From positions 11,419,201 through 11,483,200 of the forward strand of contig OX621257.1 of assembly GCA_951640165.1 (NCBI GenBank): a stretch of DNA of 64,000 nt. Reading direction: 5' to 3'. Both the position numbers and the translations under genes were made by a program. Each line of letters begins with the position of its first letter. Position 1 is the first letter of the stretch. This stretch comes from Pseudoips prasinana (lineage: Eukaryota > Arthropoda > Insecta > Lepidoptera > Nolidae). The notes below the pieces were generated by a model. That model was given only the letters and a program-made list of their open reading frames with translations, did not search any database and was not told the DNA's origin. This document shows, one piece after another, positions 1 to 10,590 of the stretch.

Positions 1-943
1 AATACAAACATTTTAAAACTAAATGCTAACATAAATTAATTAAGCATAATGTTTTGTTTTTAATTCGAGACACTGATCATTTGGCGAACGCAGAAGGCTC
101 GGTCCGAACAGGAGTAGTTAGTTAGTAGATTTCTAACATCCGAAGGTACCTTTAAGGTGGCTGGACCAAGGCTCCAAGAACCGCATAATAAGAGGATAAA
201 TACCAATCTACAATCGAAATAATTCCATAACATCCGTTCACAGCGAACATCAGTTTAAAGAAAAATGCAACAGGTGATGAATAGATTTATATGGGAACTG
301 AAGTATTTATAATATAATTGATTTTTTCTGTATCACAGCTTTGTTTGTAGAAATACATTGGCTAAATTAAGAATTTTAAAATATGTTTTTTTTTCTAATC
401 TAGATTAGTATTTTGCTACTTAGGTTCGCGAAGAGAGCTTTAATAATAGTATCTAATAATAATAATATATACCGGTGATATTAATAATAAGGAATTAATT
501 TCAAGTGCACCTAAACTTAATAAATTTGTCAATTTCTGTAATCAAAAGCTAGTTCTATGCGAATTTCAGAATATACTTGCAAATTAGTAATAAATCTCAG
601 TTAGGTATTGCCAATTAAAAAACTCGATGGCAGATAGTCACTTGGCATTTCTGAACGGCAGCCAATTCTAATTTGCATGCTTAATGCCTTCGTCACTGCG
701 GGCAAGATCATTTCATTTCTGAACGGAAGTTTGAAAATATATTAAAATACGCGATTTCTATAGCCTTAGAAAAGACACATTTTGCGATAGTTATTCTACA
801 ATTGTATCTTAAAGAAGGTTCTGAGGTTTCTAATTAATGCTAAAAATGACGTCAAACTATTGAGGTCTATCGTTATTGTATTTAGTTCGGACTTTATTTA
901 TGGTTCATTTTCAATCATTTTATAATATTCTGCTTATGCTTAG
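1..943. other. AT-rich sequence without a recognisable gene
   Basis: No open frame of interest and no repeat structure that I can delimit. A short stretch near 78-100 (gcagaaggctc context) resembles pieces at about 37,230 and 58,505, so the left part may be the worn tail of a dispersed non-LTR element. Confidence 0.5.
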
Positions 944-944
944 G

Positions 945-1121
945 TACAGACGCCAGCACTGATGTGCTGGCGTCTGTACTTAAGTATTGGGATAGCTGGA
1001 TAGCTATCCCAATCTGTCAAATTTCTTTTATAGATTTTCAACTTTATCACGAAAGCATTAGGTTCACTTTCAATTGGGGAAATTTGACAGATTGGGGTAA
1101 CTAGTTGTGTTGGCGTCTGTA
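945..1121. mobile_element. MITE family A, copy 1
   Basis: The ends read TACAGACGCCAGCAC and its complement, bounded by TA dinucleotides. The inside carries a second inverted pair around a CCCCAATCTGTCAAATTT core. The same unit occurs at 8607-8750 and 60121-60259. Terminal CAGACGCC with TA at both sides suggests a non-autonomous Tc1/mariner-type element (inference). In this copy the left end is itself a hairpin: a 16-bp arm at 944-959 is repeated inverted at 964-979. Confidence 0.7.
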
Positions 1122-1179
1122 CATAATCTTGTGGACTTTCTTTTTGTTAAGGCAGAGAGACTGCCTACAATGCCAGTCG

Positions 1180-1340
1180 CACAAACTGTCTGCGGATGGG
1201 TATGGCAGACTCGCAATGGCCTTCTCGTGGCGCCGCGCGCCGGGTGGGGGAGAGTCGCGAAGCCGATCATCCTTCTCGCGCCCCCCTTTTGTGCCGTGCC
1301 CTACGTGGTTGGGACAAGTACCCTGGGAGGATCTTCATTA
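1180..1340. other. GC-rich tract of unknown origin
   Basis: About 150 bases rich in CpG (gcgccgcgcgccgggtgggg region) inside otherwise AT-rich DNA. Overlapping frames are open on both strands only because the tract is GC-rich; none resembles a protein I know. It could be part of a dispersed element or a relic of a promoter. Confidence 0.3.
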
Positions 1341-1403
1341 AGGATTTGATTAAACTACAGATTGTACTTTTCCAAAATTCGGCCATTAGGGTTTTATTGT
1401 CAA

Positions 1404-1858
1404 CTAGCTGACCCAGCGAACTTCGTTCCACCTTACAGTCAATTCTTTGATGTATTTGTTTTTTTTATGATACCTACTTATTTTTAATTCATTTTTACTG
1501 ATTACAAATTAAGTTATATATTTATTGACAAAGACAGTAGCTGTACCCGCGACTTCACTGCGTGGAATTTAACAAAAAAGTTAATTGCAACAACATTACT
1601 TTATTTTTATAAAATAAAATTGTACTCTAAGTTACTCCATATTACATCAGCTACTTGCCAATAAAAGTCCCGTATAAGTCCAGTCATTACAATGATTAGC
1701 CGGAACAAACAGACTGACGGACAGACAGTCAAAAATTTAACAAAAAATATTTTGGTATATGTACCGTACATATATTCATAAACATGTAGTAATAAACGGT
1801 TATTTCAATATTACAAACAGACACTCCAATTTTATTTATATGTATAGACGTATAGAAG
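1404..1858 (+). repeat. Dispersed repeat family D2, copy 1, preceded by a related fragment
   Basis: A short head (agctgacccagcgaacttcg) at 1406 is followed from about 1540 by a unit starting GTAGCTGTACCCGCGACTTC and ending near the block 'cagacactccaattttattt'. The second unit aligns by eye along its length with 13222-13552, including the shared internal words 'attagccggaacaaacagac' and 'tatgtaccgta'. No coding capacity. The class is unknown; a non-LTR or SINE-type tail is possible. Confidence 0.55.
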
Positions 1859-2585
1859 ATAACTATAGACATTAAAGACAAATAATATTATATTCTCAGT
1901 TTTATTTAACACTCAGATTGTCATCTCTTCAGTGTGTCAAAAGTGTTTTTTTTTTTATTACAATAATTTACTTCTATTGCCTATAGTATAAAAATATTAG
2001 CTTTCTCCACTCCTTTTCCAAATTTCGTACTCCATCGTCCGCGCAATCTTCGTAAAAGGGAATTCAAACGTTTTGAGTCACTTATTAATATTATGATTTG
2101 ATTTGCCGATATGTATCGTTCGTAATTTAATAGCAGAGTCCTACTGGACGATTAAATTAAGGATTTTATTATTAAAACTGACCTGAGGTGCTAACATAAT
2201 GAGAGATAGTAACGGGTAACTCACGTAATAATTTTTTTGTAGGATTCGGCTAACCGTTTCTACTACTTCCGGAAGTAATTATGGATTAGGATTAGGATTT
2301 ACGTATTTCGAAAGTAATCTTAACCTCTAGATTAAATGTACAGAATGTAAGTATATCGTATAGTTAATGATTCCTAATTGTTTTAACATCAAAGTATGCG
2401 TTTAATTGGCAAAGACATTTACGAAGAAAAAACATACTCCAAAATTACGGGCTTCTGAACTTTAACCCGGCAGCTAATTCACTTCGTTTGAAGTTTCCGA
2501 CAAAATTAATCTTCGTATCACATGAAACCAATTAGTTGAATACGAAACTCTGAAAAGCCATATTACGCAACAAAAGATAGTACCT
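1859..2585. other. No feature recognised
   Basis: AT-rich intergenic sequence left of the 2.55-kb transposon. I see no gene, tRNA or structured repeat. Confidence 0.4.
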
Positions 2586-2587
2586 TA

Positions 2588-2615
2588 CAGTCTGTCAAGA
2601 AAGTCGTGAAAATAA
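2588..2615 (+). repeat. Left terminal inverted repeat of the 2.55-kb transposon
   Basis: Twenty-eight bases beginning CAGTCTGTCAAG, an exact reverse complement of 5113-5140. The TA dinucleotide directly outside is repeated at the other end. Confidence 0.9.
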
Positions 2616-3053
2616 ATGAGGGCGCCACCATCTGTTACATGGTAACCCCATACACTGCGGCTGAAAAGTCTTGATACTTGGATTTTTTTTTAATATTAAA
2701 GTAGTTACCGTCTGCGTCAAAGGTTATGAAAACTAGGGAGACTTGATCGGGGAAAGCGTGGAAATGTTTTTAAAAAGACTTTAAAATAATTGAAGTTGAA
2801 TTATTTAATTAAGGTCTATTACAGTCATTGGCTAAAAACAGAATGACTTAAAACTATATTCAAAAGTACTGGGGAGCAAATAGTACCATCAGCACTTCTG
2901 GGTCTGGTCGGGCGACAATGTGTGGGCACGTATTGTAATAATATAAAAGAGCTTAGTTAGCTAGAAAGACAGAATGTCCGGTTGATGTTGGTAATATAAC
3001 TAGGGCGTAGGACAAACAACAAAACAATATGAACTGTTTATAATATTTATTTA

Positions 3054-4891
3054 TTATTCAGAGTCCAAATAATCTGAATCCAGGCATTCGACTCCCGAAA
3101 TGTTGCCTGAAACCTCAGAGTAATCCGACAGGTCGAATTCTGCCTCTTCAGATTCACTGGAACTATCGTCACCTACTGAAATCACGAGTCTGTCTATATC
3201 TTGATAAAGAGTTCCTCCACGGGTGAAATACTGCTTTTCTATTGCAATGACGTGGTCTACACAATTTTTCCATTCTTGTGGTGATATTGAATTAATTGCT
3301 TCTTCAGCTAATTTTGCAACATCTTGACTACCAACATTCTTTTCTGCGATTCTTCTTTTTGCTATTGCCCAAACTAACTCAATTGGGTTCAAATCACAGT
3401 GGTAAGGTGGCAGTCTTACCACTGTGTGCCCATGTTCTCCCAAAAGTTCATCAATATGGTACACTGGTTCTGGTTTATGTTTTTTTACAAGCATCAATAA
3501 TGATGGTTTCCGCAATGTTTCATCAAATGATATATTATTTTCTAGTAGCCACAATTTAATTTCATCAACTCTTGATGCAGATGTAGGAGCCTGGAAGAAA
3601 AAACTTAATTTAGTAGTTGTCCCATTTCGGTTTCAAAAGGATCTATACATTAATATGGGAGCATCAATCATTTAAGTACCTTTTTAATATTATAATTATA
3701 AAATGTAAGGAATAATGAACTCATCAAACCCACAAAAACTGTGGCAAACATGTTCACTAAAATCTGTATCTGGATGTTGCCAATATAGCAGGTAAAATAT
3801 CTATCAAATCTCAAGCACAACAATAACATAGTTATAAAATAAAGTAGATGTAAAAAGAAATATTACAATACCTTGTTTGTTATAATAGAGTGGTAAGGTG
3901 CATTATCCATTACAATTATTGATGGTTCAGTTATATTCGGCACTAGCTTTTCAGTCACCCATTTTGTAAAATTATGGGCATTCATCTCGGAATGGTAATC
4001 CTCTTGCTTGTTTTTACCAGTAAACATTAACAGTGCATTAGGCACAAAACCTTTCTCACTTCCGGCGTGTACTATTATCCATCTTTTCCCTTTGGACACA
4101 TCTTGCTGGACACCAGCAACATTAATAGACTGCCAACATTTGCCACTGCCACTTTGTATGACTCATGTATATAGCTCTCATCTAAATAAATAATGTTTTT
4201 TTGGAGCTCTTCGGGCAATCCTCTGTTTTCAAGTATTGCTTTTAAATAATACTCGCGTTTTGAAGCAATTGCGGGTTTTTCAATGAGGGCCGTTCTGTTT
4301 GTTTAGCATTTCTTAAATTTAAAGCCAATTGAAATTAAAATTTGTCTAAGGAGTTCATGGCTGCCATTAAAACCTAATTCTTCCTTTACCACTACCAATA
4401 GTTTTCGTAGTGTAGGTACTTCTTTCTGTACTGTGTAGAAAAACTGAACTTTTTGCCGTATGGCACATATATCAAAATCATCTATCTGTGTCTTAGGTCG
4501 CCCTGTTCTATGTTTTCCAGGAGTTACAAATTTACCTCCATTCTTCATACCTTCATCTACTATACGCCTCACTGTGCTTTTAGATGCACCTGAAACCAAT
4601 AAAAGCATGTTAGGTAACAATTACCATATTCACATCTAAATAAATAATACAAAAATATCAAAACCGTTGATGGTGTAGTATAATTAATAGGTATATTTCG
4701 TAATGTCAACTAAATGTAAACATTGCGATAAAACATATCAATTATACTGAAAAATGAATCATTGTCAAGAGATTACAGTTTCTTTATTATAGTTTTACAT
4801 TATAATATATGTACTTACCGGTTAATTTTGCTGTTCGACCGTAAACATCGTCCAAATCGGAGAGCAACTTTCCCGCTCGAAATTCAGCCAT
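3054..4891 (-). pseudogene. Transposase with DDE domain, three exons, broken (DD81E-type spacing)
   Basis: Exon 1 (4819-4891) starts at the ATG at 4889-4891 and ends at a GTAAGT donor. Exon 2 (3872-4589) follows a TTTCAG acceptor and holds a helix-turn-helix region (GASKSTVRR, then GRPKT) and the first two catalytic Asp (LDES, then VMDNAPYH). Exon 3 (3054-3590) holds HCDLNPIEL with the catalytic Glu and an acidic C-terminus (SSSESEEAEFDLSD). Both introns are GT-AG and phases match. The space between the second Asp and the Glu is 81 residues by my count, far longer than DD34-41 families and close to the DD82E (Sailor) group as I recall it. Breaks: an in-frame TAA near 4303, and a one-base shift near 4150-4165. 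The broken parts still read as one protein across the shift. Confidence 0.75.
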
Positions 4892-5112
4892 ACACTCTTA
4901 AAAAGCCGTAAATATGACTTTTCTCGCACCACTCTTATAAACATTTTTATTCATTTTTAATCTCTAAACGGTTAAACGATAGAAACAATTCGAAATATCC
5001 CAAAATATCCGAGAGCACAACAACGACAATAATACGAAATGACAGGTGAAATACTTCGTATGACCAGTACTTCAGTGTTGCCAATACAAGCAACGAATTA
5101 GTTCCAAAAACA

Positions 5113-5140
5113 TTATTTTCACGACTTTCTTGACAGACTG
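5113..5140 (-). repeat. Right terminal inverted repeat of the 2.55-kb transposon
   Basis: Exact reverse complement of 2588-2615, followed by the TA target duplication. Confidence 0.9.
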
Positions 5141-5142
5141 TA

Positions 5143-5997
5143 TATTTCACTAGAGACCATACACAAATAAAAAAAACCTGCTCTTCCCATATACATACTG
5201 CCAAAGTGACGTCTTTGCTTGGCGTCAGATAAAATCGTAGTCAAGAGAAAATATTTAAAAAGTTGTAACTGCAGAAAAATAAAAGACTGCGTTTTGATAT
5301 GCTGGTACTGGATAAATGGCAGGTTGATCTATTTTAAGTCTGAATGACATTTGTTAGTTCTCTAAAGTTAATGTCAAAATGGCCTCGGTCAGTTAATTTA
5401 ATTGTACATTTAATAAACTGATAGACGCCATTCGGGTTATCGTAGGTGGAATGGAATTATAGTTTCTAACATTTCAATTGAACTACATGAGTAGGTACGG
5501 CATTCTATTAAGGCGACTATGTATACACCCACTTACTCATATCTTCCCACTGCTCCAGTGTTGAGTTAAGGCAGAGGCATCCATGCCAATCCAACTGAAG
5601 ATTGCAGGGGCTATCTCAATGATATTTTTTTTCCTATTTTTGTATATTTCTATGAAGTTGGTGTCAGAAACCCTCTGTAGCATGTTTAGGCCTCGGAAGG
5701 TCTCTACCATGGGTCGACCACTGAAAGTGACCTTTTAGTTACGCGGTTCAGTTTATACCCTCAGCGATTGTGAGCTGGGTATTCCGTGTTCTACGAAAAT
5801 TCCACTACGATTTTAATTCAACTCAATTTAGAGAACAAGCCAATTGATTTAATAGGATAACTATCTCATTTACATATTTAGGTACGGATCTAATATTCTA
5901 AATAATTGAGTTAGAATTTTACCAAAAAAATCTGTAGTATTTTTTTTATTCTTGAGAACTTATGTACAGTAAAAAATCTTAAGTTATTATATACACA
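5143..5997. other. No feature recognised
   Basis: Flank of the transposon. It contains no gene-like frame and no repeat that I can match elsewhere in the window. Confidence 0.4.
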
Positions 5998-6230
5998 GGC
6001 CTGTTGGCGTGGTTGGCAAATGCTTACTTTTCACGCCGGAGGTTGTGGGTTCGATTCTCACCCAGGACAGATATTTGTGTGCATGAACATGTCTGTTTGT
6101 CCTGAGTCTGAGTGTAATTATCTATATAAGTATGTATTTACAAAAGAAAAGTAGTATATGTAGTATATCAGTTATCTGGTTTCTATAGTACAAGCTCTGC
6201 TTAGTTTGGGATGAGATTAGTATTATTATT
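5998..6230 (+). mobile_element. tRNA-headed SINE, family S1, copy 1
   Basis: The head gttggcgtggttggcaaatg followed by the B-box-like ggttcgattctcaccc resembles a tRNA promoter (boxes A and B). The body reads 'ctgtttgtcctgagtctg' and the tail ends tagtacaagctctgcttagt. Matching copies lie at 13557-13775, 16883-17240 and 33758-34550. The tail is also shared with family S2 copies, which have a different head. Confidence 0.75.
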
Positions 6231-7260
6231 TCTAAAACTGTATTTAGATTACGAGTTCCAACAAGATTTTTGACCCAGTGCTCCTAGTCGCCACCCTTAA
6301 GCATTAATTTGGTGTAATCGGATTTGAATTCGAGGTATCGAGATGTATTTTTTTTTATTTAAATATTTGTAGACCAATTTCATTCCTAAATTAAAATCTC
6401 AACTAATTTAATTTAACTAATTGATTAAATAGCTTGATAGCAATTATTTAAATTAGATTCGTTGAGATTTAAATTTAGGAATATATGAAAATTTTAATTG
6501 AATAAAATTAATTATCAATTTTGTCCATTTGCTTTCAACTTAGTCTATTTAATAGAACAACTGGAATTACACATAAAAATAGCATTCAAGTCATCATCTA
6601 CGGGTAGGGTGCCCAAAAAGCTGGCAACTTTACCTCGTTGTATAGCTAAGCTGATTAATTAAGCTGGCTGAGGTACAACCCAGCCCTAGGGTTACCTGAA
6701 GTTTCACTAGGCGTCAGTACAAGTTCTTTACAGATTTGCGTGATTCTGAACCCCAGTGGACCGTTGTTTCTAACCCAAACGAAAGATAAAAATAATATAA
6801 AAATTTATCGTTTTATACATTAATTTTGGGACCCAATGAGCCGCATTACGAGTATAAGTATTAAATATATTAGAGGAAAATGCACTTTTAGTATTGACCT
6901 ACTGTAATTTTAGTTTACAACCGACGGCGACGCGACGTAGTGAACTTTAAAAGAAAATTATGGTTGCTACAATTTATTTTACGACTACAATTTGTTTTGT
7001 TTTATTTGAACCGATATAAGCTTCAGCTGCATGTACAAGACTTAAAACTATTATATGTTTAATTTATATACACAAACAATAATTACTTACATATAAATTA
7101 TTAATATAATAATTTACCTTTACAAAACTGCAAAATAGTTTTACACAACACTATCACAAGCTAAATTATTTATCCACAGAGGGAATTCACTTTAAAAACC
7201 AAACGCACTCACTGAAAAAAAAAACTGGAATTCAAACCAATCGAACACGAAATTCGAATT
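6231..7260. other. No gene recognised
   Basis: AT-rich sequence. It contains short self-complementary AT stretches near 6390-6480 (aaatctcaac... and its complement about 60 bases later) but no coding signal. Confidence 0.35.
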
Positions 7261-7269
7261 TGCGTTCTT

Positions 7270-7410
7270 TTATTAAAAAGTTTATTCGTTCGCGATTTAG
7301 TTGTGTCAGTGCCGCGACGCGCGTTCCACTTGACGCTCGCTTGCCGCCACTGAATAGGGACAGTTTCCTCACGCCTGCGCATTAGGGCTGCGGCGGAATC
7401 ACCGAATGCT
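7270..7410. promoter_or_regulatory. Candidate CpG-rich promoter with initiator motifs on both strands
   Basis: About 130 bases are much richer in CpG than their surroundings. A TCAGT initiator lies on the plus strand at 7306-7310 and another on the minus strand at 7349-7353. On the minus strand the second is followed about 25 bases later by GGAACGCGC, similar to an arthropod downstream core element, and further on by a possible donor (AAAG|GTAAAT near 7120), as in a non-coding first exon. This is the best hint of a host gene in the window, but no coding exon is visible. Confidence 0.3.
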
Positions 7411-8412
7411 TTATTTTTAGTGTTTCACTTTTACCTGCGCTTTCAATTAAGGTAGCATTGTGACTTTTTGCAATTGTTTTCTTTTATCTTAATATCTTAG
7501 GACTATTCCTTGTGGTTGAAATAAGTTAAAGCCTTTGCTGTTGCTAATGCCTTTGCTTCTATGTATAAAAATAATGGTTTATTAAAAAACTCATGACGCG
7601 CGGCAGATTATTTAACAGATTCATTTTTTTTTAGTAAGTAGTTGAATATGAATATTGTCTATGTTCAAAATGTATATCTGTAATCTCAAAAATTATATAT
7701 TTATATTTCATAGATTTAACATTTTGTACCAAACTAATATTCATAAATTGTCATGTATGCGGCAATATAGTCGGCCGCTGCAAGGTTATTTTCGAAATAT
7801 TATTAAGACCGCGAATTCATGCTTAATATCAACAAATTGAAACAGATATTTTGATTTTATGGTTTGAGAAGGCACTTAGAGGTAGGGAATAGGCTTTCAT
7901 AAGATTTTTATGAACTCAAATAATTCAACATAAAAAGTTATCTTCTAATAAAAAAATAAACCAGCCGAATTCATAACAGTTTGACGGGTTCATTTTTACA
8001 TTTATATCATAAGATTTCTCCACTGCAATGCAAACTATAGATAAAATTTCGAGGTGGTTTCGTAATAGATATGTCCAGTTTCATGGGAAGATAGCTTCTT
8101 AAGTATTCTCCACTTGATACTATTATGATCTTTAAGGTTATAAATTCAAAGTTGAACGACGCAGAAATCAACGGAGAAGACACTTTTAAATATCTGGAGC
8201 ACTCACCAACGACCTTAAAGAGCTTAGGGCGCTTACGGTCAGGGCTAAAATACGTCGACTCGACTCGTAGGTTCGCACGTATTTTTTTTATATAATAGCT
8301 AGTATATATATATATACTATATATATTATGTTCGATACATTATTATTTTGTTTTGTGCCATTAAACCCAGAGTGGTTTGTATTGGTACTCACATTCGCTT
8401 TTAACACTTCGG
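7411..8412. other. No gene recognised
   Basis: AT-rich; a run of alternating TA near 8295-8330 is simple sequence. Nothing else supported. Confidence 0.35.
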
Positions 8413-8455
8413 AAGGAATCATATGTACTTAATACTTAAGTACATATGATTCCTT
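8413..8455. repeat. Perfect 20-bp inverted repeat with 3-base loop
   Basis: Arms 8413-8432 and 8436-8455 are exact reverse complements around the loop tac. It abuts no gene, so a terminator role is unsupported; it may be a remnant of a fold-back element. Confidence 0.8.
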
Positions 8456-8606
8456 ATTGGCTAACAGCGATAGATAAACACCTGTTCGCATAAATTTTGA
8501 TGCACGATGTGCGATCTCGACAGAGCGAGGCATAGTGGAAACCGGTCCGGCGCCGCCGGCAGCCAACGTTATCTCTGTTGAACTGCAACACCAGAGGGGC
8601 TGCAAG

Positions 8607-8750
8607 TACAGACGCAAAGCACATCAAGCTACCCCAATCTGTCAAATTTCCCCAATTTAAAGTGAACCTTAGGCTTGTGTGATAAAGTCAAAAATCTGTA
8701 AAACAAATTTGACAGATTGGGGTAGCTGGATATATCTACTGGCGTCTGTA
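8607..8750. mobile_element. MITE family A, copy 2
   Basis: This is the cleanest copy: 144 bases from TACAGACGC to GGCGTCTGTA, with inner arms CTACCCCAATCTGTCAAATT (8638 side) and its complement near 8707-8726, and a central AAAGTGAACCTTAGGC block shared with the other two copies. Confidence 0.75.
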
Positions 8751-8899
8751 CATTGCCCGCCTTTAAGAAAGGAAAAAGCTCGCCTCTTCAAGGTTGCCCA
8801 GTCTTTTCATTTATTGATTTACATATGTGCACATAAAAACAAAAGGTTTTAACAAAAAGTGACAAAAAATTAGAGTAAGAACTCTTATAAAAATCGTAC

Positions 8900-8950
8900 G
8901 AAATAAGCAGTCCTATCATATTATAAGTATATGATAGGACTGCTTATTTC
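8900..8950. repeat. 22-bp perfect inverted repeat
   Basis: Arms 8900-8921 and 8929-8950 are exact reverse complements with a 7-base loop. Outside them, AAAATCGTACG at 8890 pairs imperfectly with the sequence after 8951. Confidence 0.75.
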
Positions 8951-9014
8951 CTGCACGATTTTTTTTTCAGCGGACCCACGACTTGAAAAATATGAACAAG
9001 ATATATAGAGAGAA

Positions 9015-9330
9015 ACTAGCTATGCCCCGCGGTTTTACCCGCGTTAAACTTTATTAATTATCACAGCTCCTCCCCCATAGGTGATAGCGTGATAATATGT
9101 AGCCTATATGTTGACCCGACCTCTTAGTAATAATCATGCACAATTTGAAGTAAATCCATGCTGTACTTTTTGAGTTTAGCCCCGACATACATACAGACAA
9201 ACAGACAAAAATTCTAAAAAATATATTTTTGGCTTCGTTATCGGTTGTAGATTACGCCCCAAGTATCCTTTTAAAAAAATATTCAATGTACAGTTTTGAC
9301 TTTCCTACGATTTTATTATATATATAGATA
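9015..9330 (+). repeat. Dispersed repeat family D1, copy 1
   Basis: Begins CTAGCTATGCCCCGCGGTTT, contains cagctcctcccccataggtg and 'gtactttttgagtttagccc', and ends at 'tacgattttattatatatat'. It aligns along its full length with 14330-14645 (reverse) and 63416-63745 (forward). Non-coding, about 320 bases, class unknown. Confidence 0.7.
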
Positions 9331-9344
9331 ATGCGTCTAGTCAA

Positions 9345-9590
9345 TTCTTTCCATTCCATCACTCTCATGATCCGATGGGACGACTATCAACACGACCGAA
9401 AGAGGTCAGGTACAAGACCGATAGCTTTACGTGTTCTCCGAGGTACGGGGGTGTAATACCGCCAACTCTCAGACTCCGGGCTGATACTGAGAAATTAATT
9501 TTTACGGAAAAGTCATAAAATCACTTTTTGGCCCGACGCGGGATTTGAACCCTGGACCTCATTCTCTGCGGTTCTTACTTGGTGAAATTG
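9345..9590 (-). mobile_element. tRNA-headed SINE, family S4, truncated copy
   Basis: Reverse-complement match to the S4 copies at 15207 and 57446: the tRNA-like B box region (gggatttgaaccctggacct), the 'ccgccaactctcagactccg' block and the 'gatccgatgggacgac' block appear in the expected order. Confidence 0.65.
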
Positions 9591-9925
9591 ATGGATAGTG
9601 ATTTTTGACTTGTGTTTTAAAAGAATAAGTGGAGTTCCACAGCCTGACCCACAGATATCTAGATATGTAAGTAAGTAACTCTTTTATAGGGCAATGTATA
9701 AGATTCTATAACAAACTTCCTAGTGATATCCGAGAAACGTCTACGAATAAGTTTAAAAGTATTATAATAGCCAAATTGTTCCACCATCTTTCAATCGCTA
9801 CTCGGCTCAAATAAACACTATATTCCGAGTATGATAAATAAAAAAAAATGACTTCCGTCGGCAGACCCAAAGACGGCCCCGCATGTTTTTTTAAGTATTC
9901 ATGGACGTATCCGTTTATATAAATC

Positions 9926-10140
9926 ACACTAATATTATAAAGGCGAAATTTGTGACTGTGTGAGGTTACTTCTTCACGTCTAAACGGCTGGAGCGATTTT
10001 AATAAAATTTGGCATGGAGTTAGCTGACAACTTGGATTAACACATAGTCTATAATTTATAAAGTTTAACGCGGGTAAAACCGCGGGGCACAGCTATAATT
10101 TATTAAGTTTAACACGGGAAAAACCGCAGGGCACAGCTAG
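9926..10140 (-). repeat. Dispersed repeat sharing the D1 end (family D1b)
   Basis: Reverse copy of a unit whose plus-strand form is at 17012-17185: same CCGCGGTTTTACCCGCG head, then a different body (aaacggctggagcgatttta, aaaatttggcatggagttag). The head block is present twice at its right end (near 10070 and 10115). Confidence 0.55.
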
Positions 10141-10429
10141 TATAGAATAAACCAACTAAAATGCTTTTCAACTTAAAACTCATTCGCCTCTGTTCACACT
10201 GAATAACTTCATTTTCACGTTGATATATTTAAATGGCCTGGAATTAGCCATCTCCTTTAGCTTAAAACGCTCGGTCGCTTTGCAGGCTTCGAGCGGTCTA
10301 TTCGTTCTATAAAAGTGGGTCCAATTTAAAACTAAGTGAAAGGCACAGAATTTTATAGAGTTTTTCATTCTAAGAGTAATAGAGTTTGACTACTTGATCT
10401 AGTGGATACGTGATCAATTGGAGATACAG

Positions 10430-10590
10430 AGGTCCAACAGTGTTTTTCTGTGAACTATGACCTCCTAACTGCAATCGGCACCCCGTCTATCAAGCGTGGC
10501 GATTATGGCATACATATCTCCCAATTACTTGGGGAGGCTTTTGACAAGCAGTGGAAGTACTTTGGCTGACATGATGATGATGATTATGAT
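10430..10590 (+). mobile_element. Internally deleted RTE-derived element
   Basis: The first half matches the reverse complement of the 5' leader of the RTE element at 21690-21760 (aagcgtggcgattatggca). The second half matches its 3' end (agcagtgga...ttggctgacatgatgatgat). The coding part is absent, so this is a short non-autonomous derivative. A similar structure lies at 63125-63310. Confidence 0.6.

Larger units (their letters stand above)
2588..5140 (-). mobile_element. Degenerate IS630/Tc1/mariner-superfamily transposon, 2.55 kb
   Basis: The element is bounded by perfect 28-bp terminal inverted repeats that start with CAGT and by a TA target duplication (2586-2587 and 5141-5142). It carries one minus-strand transposase with three exons. 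CAGT ends and TA duplication are standard for this superfamily. The transposase has an in-frame stop and a frameshift, so this copy is not autonomous, but the perfect terminal repeats suggest either recent insertion or continued mobilisation in trans. Confidence 0.85.

Noticed and set aside
7655..7840. 60-codon frame
   Set aside because: No start context, no motif, AT-rich composition only.
8413..8455. Rho-independent terminator
   Set aside because: Perfect hairpin, but no gene or U-run in a meaningful place and the genome is eukaryotic.
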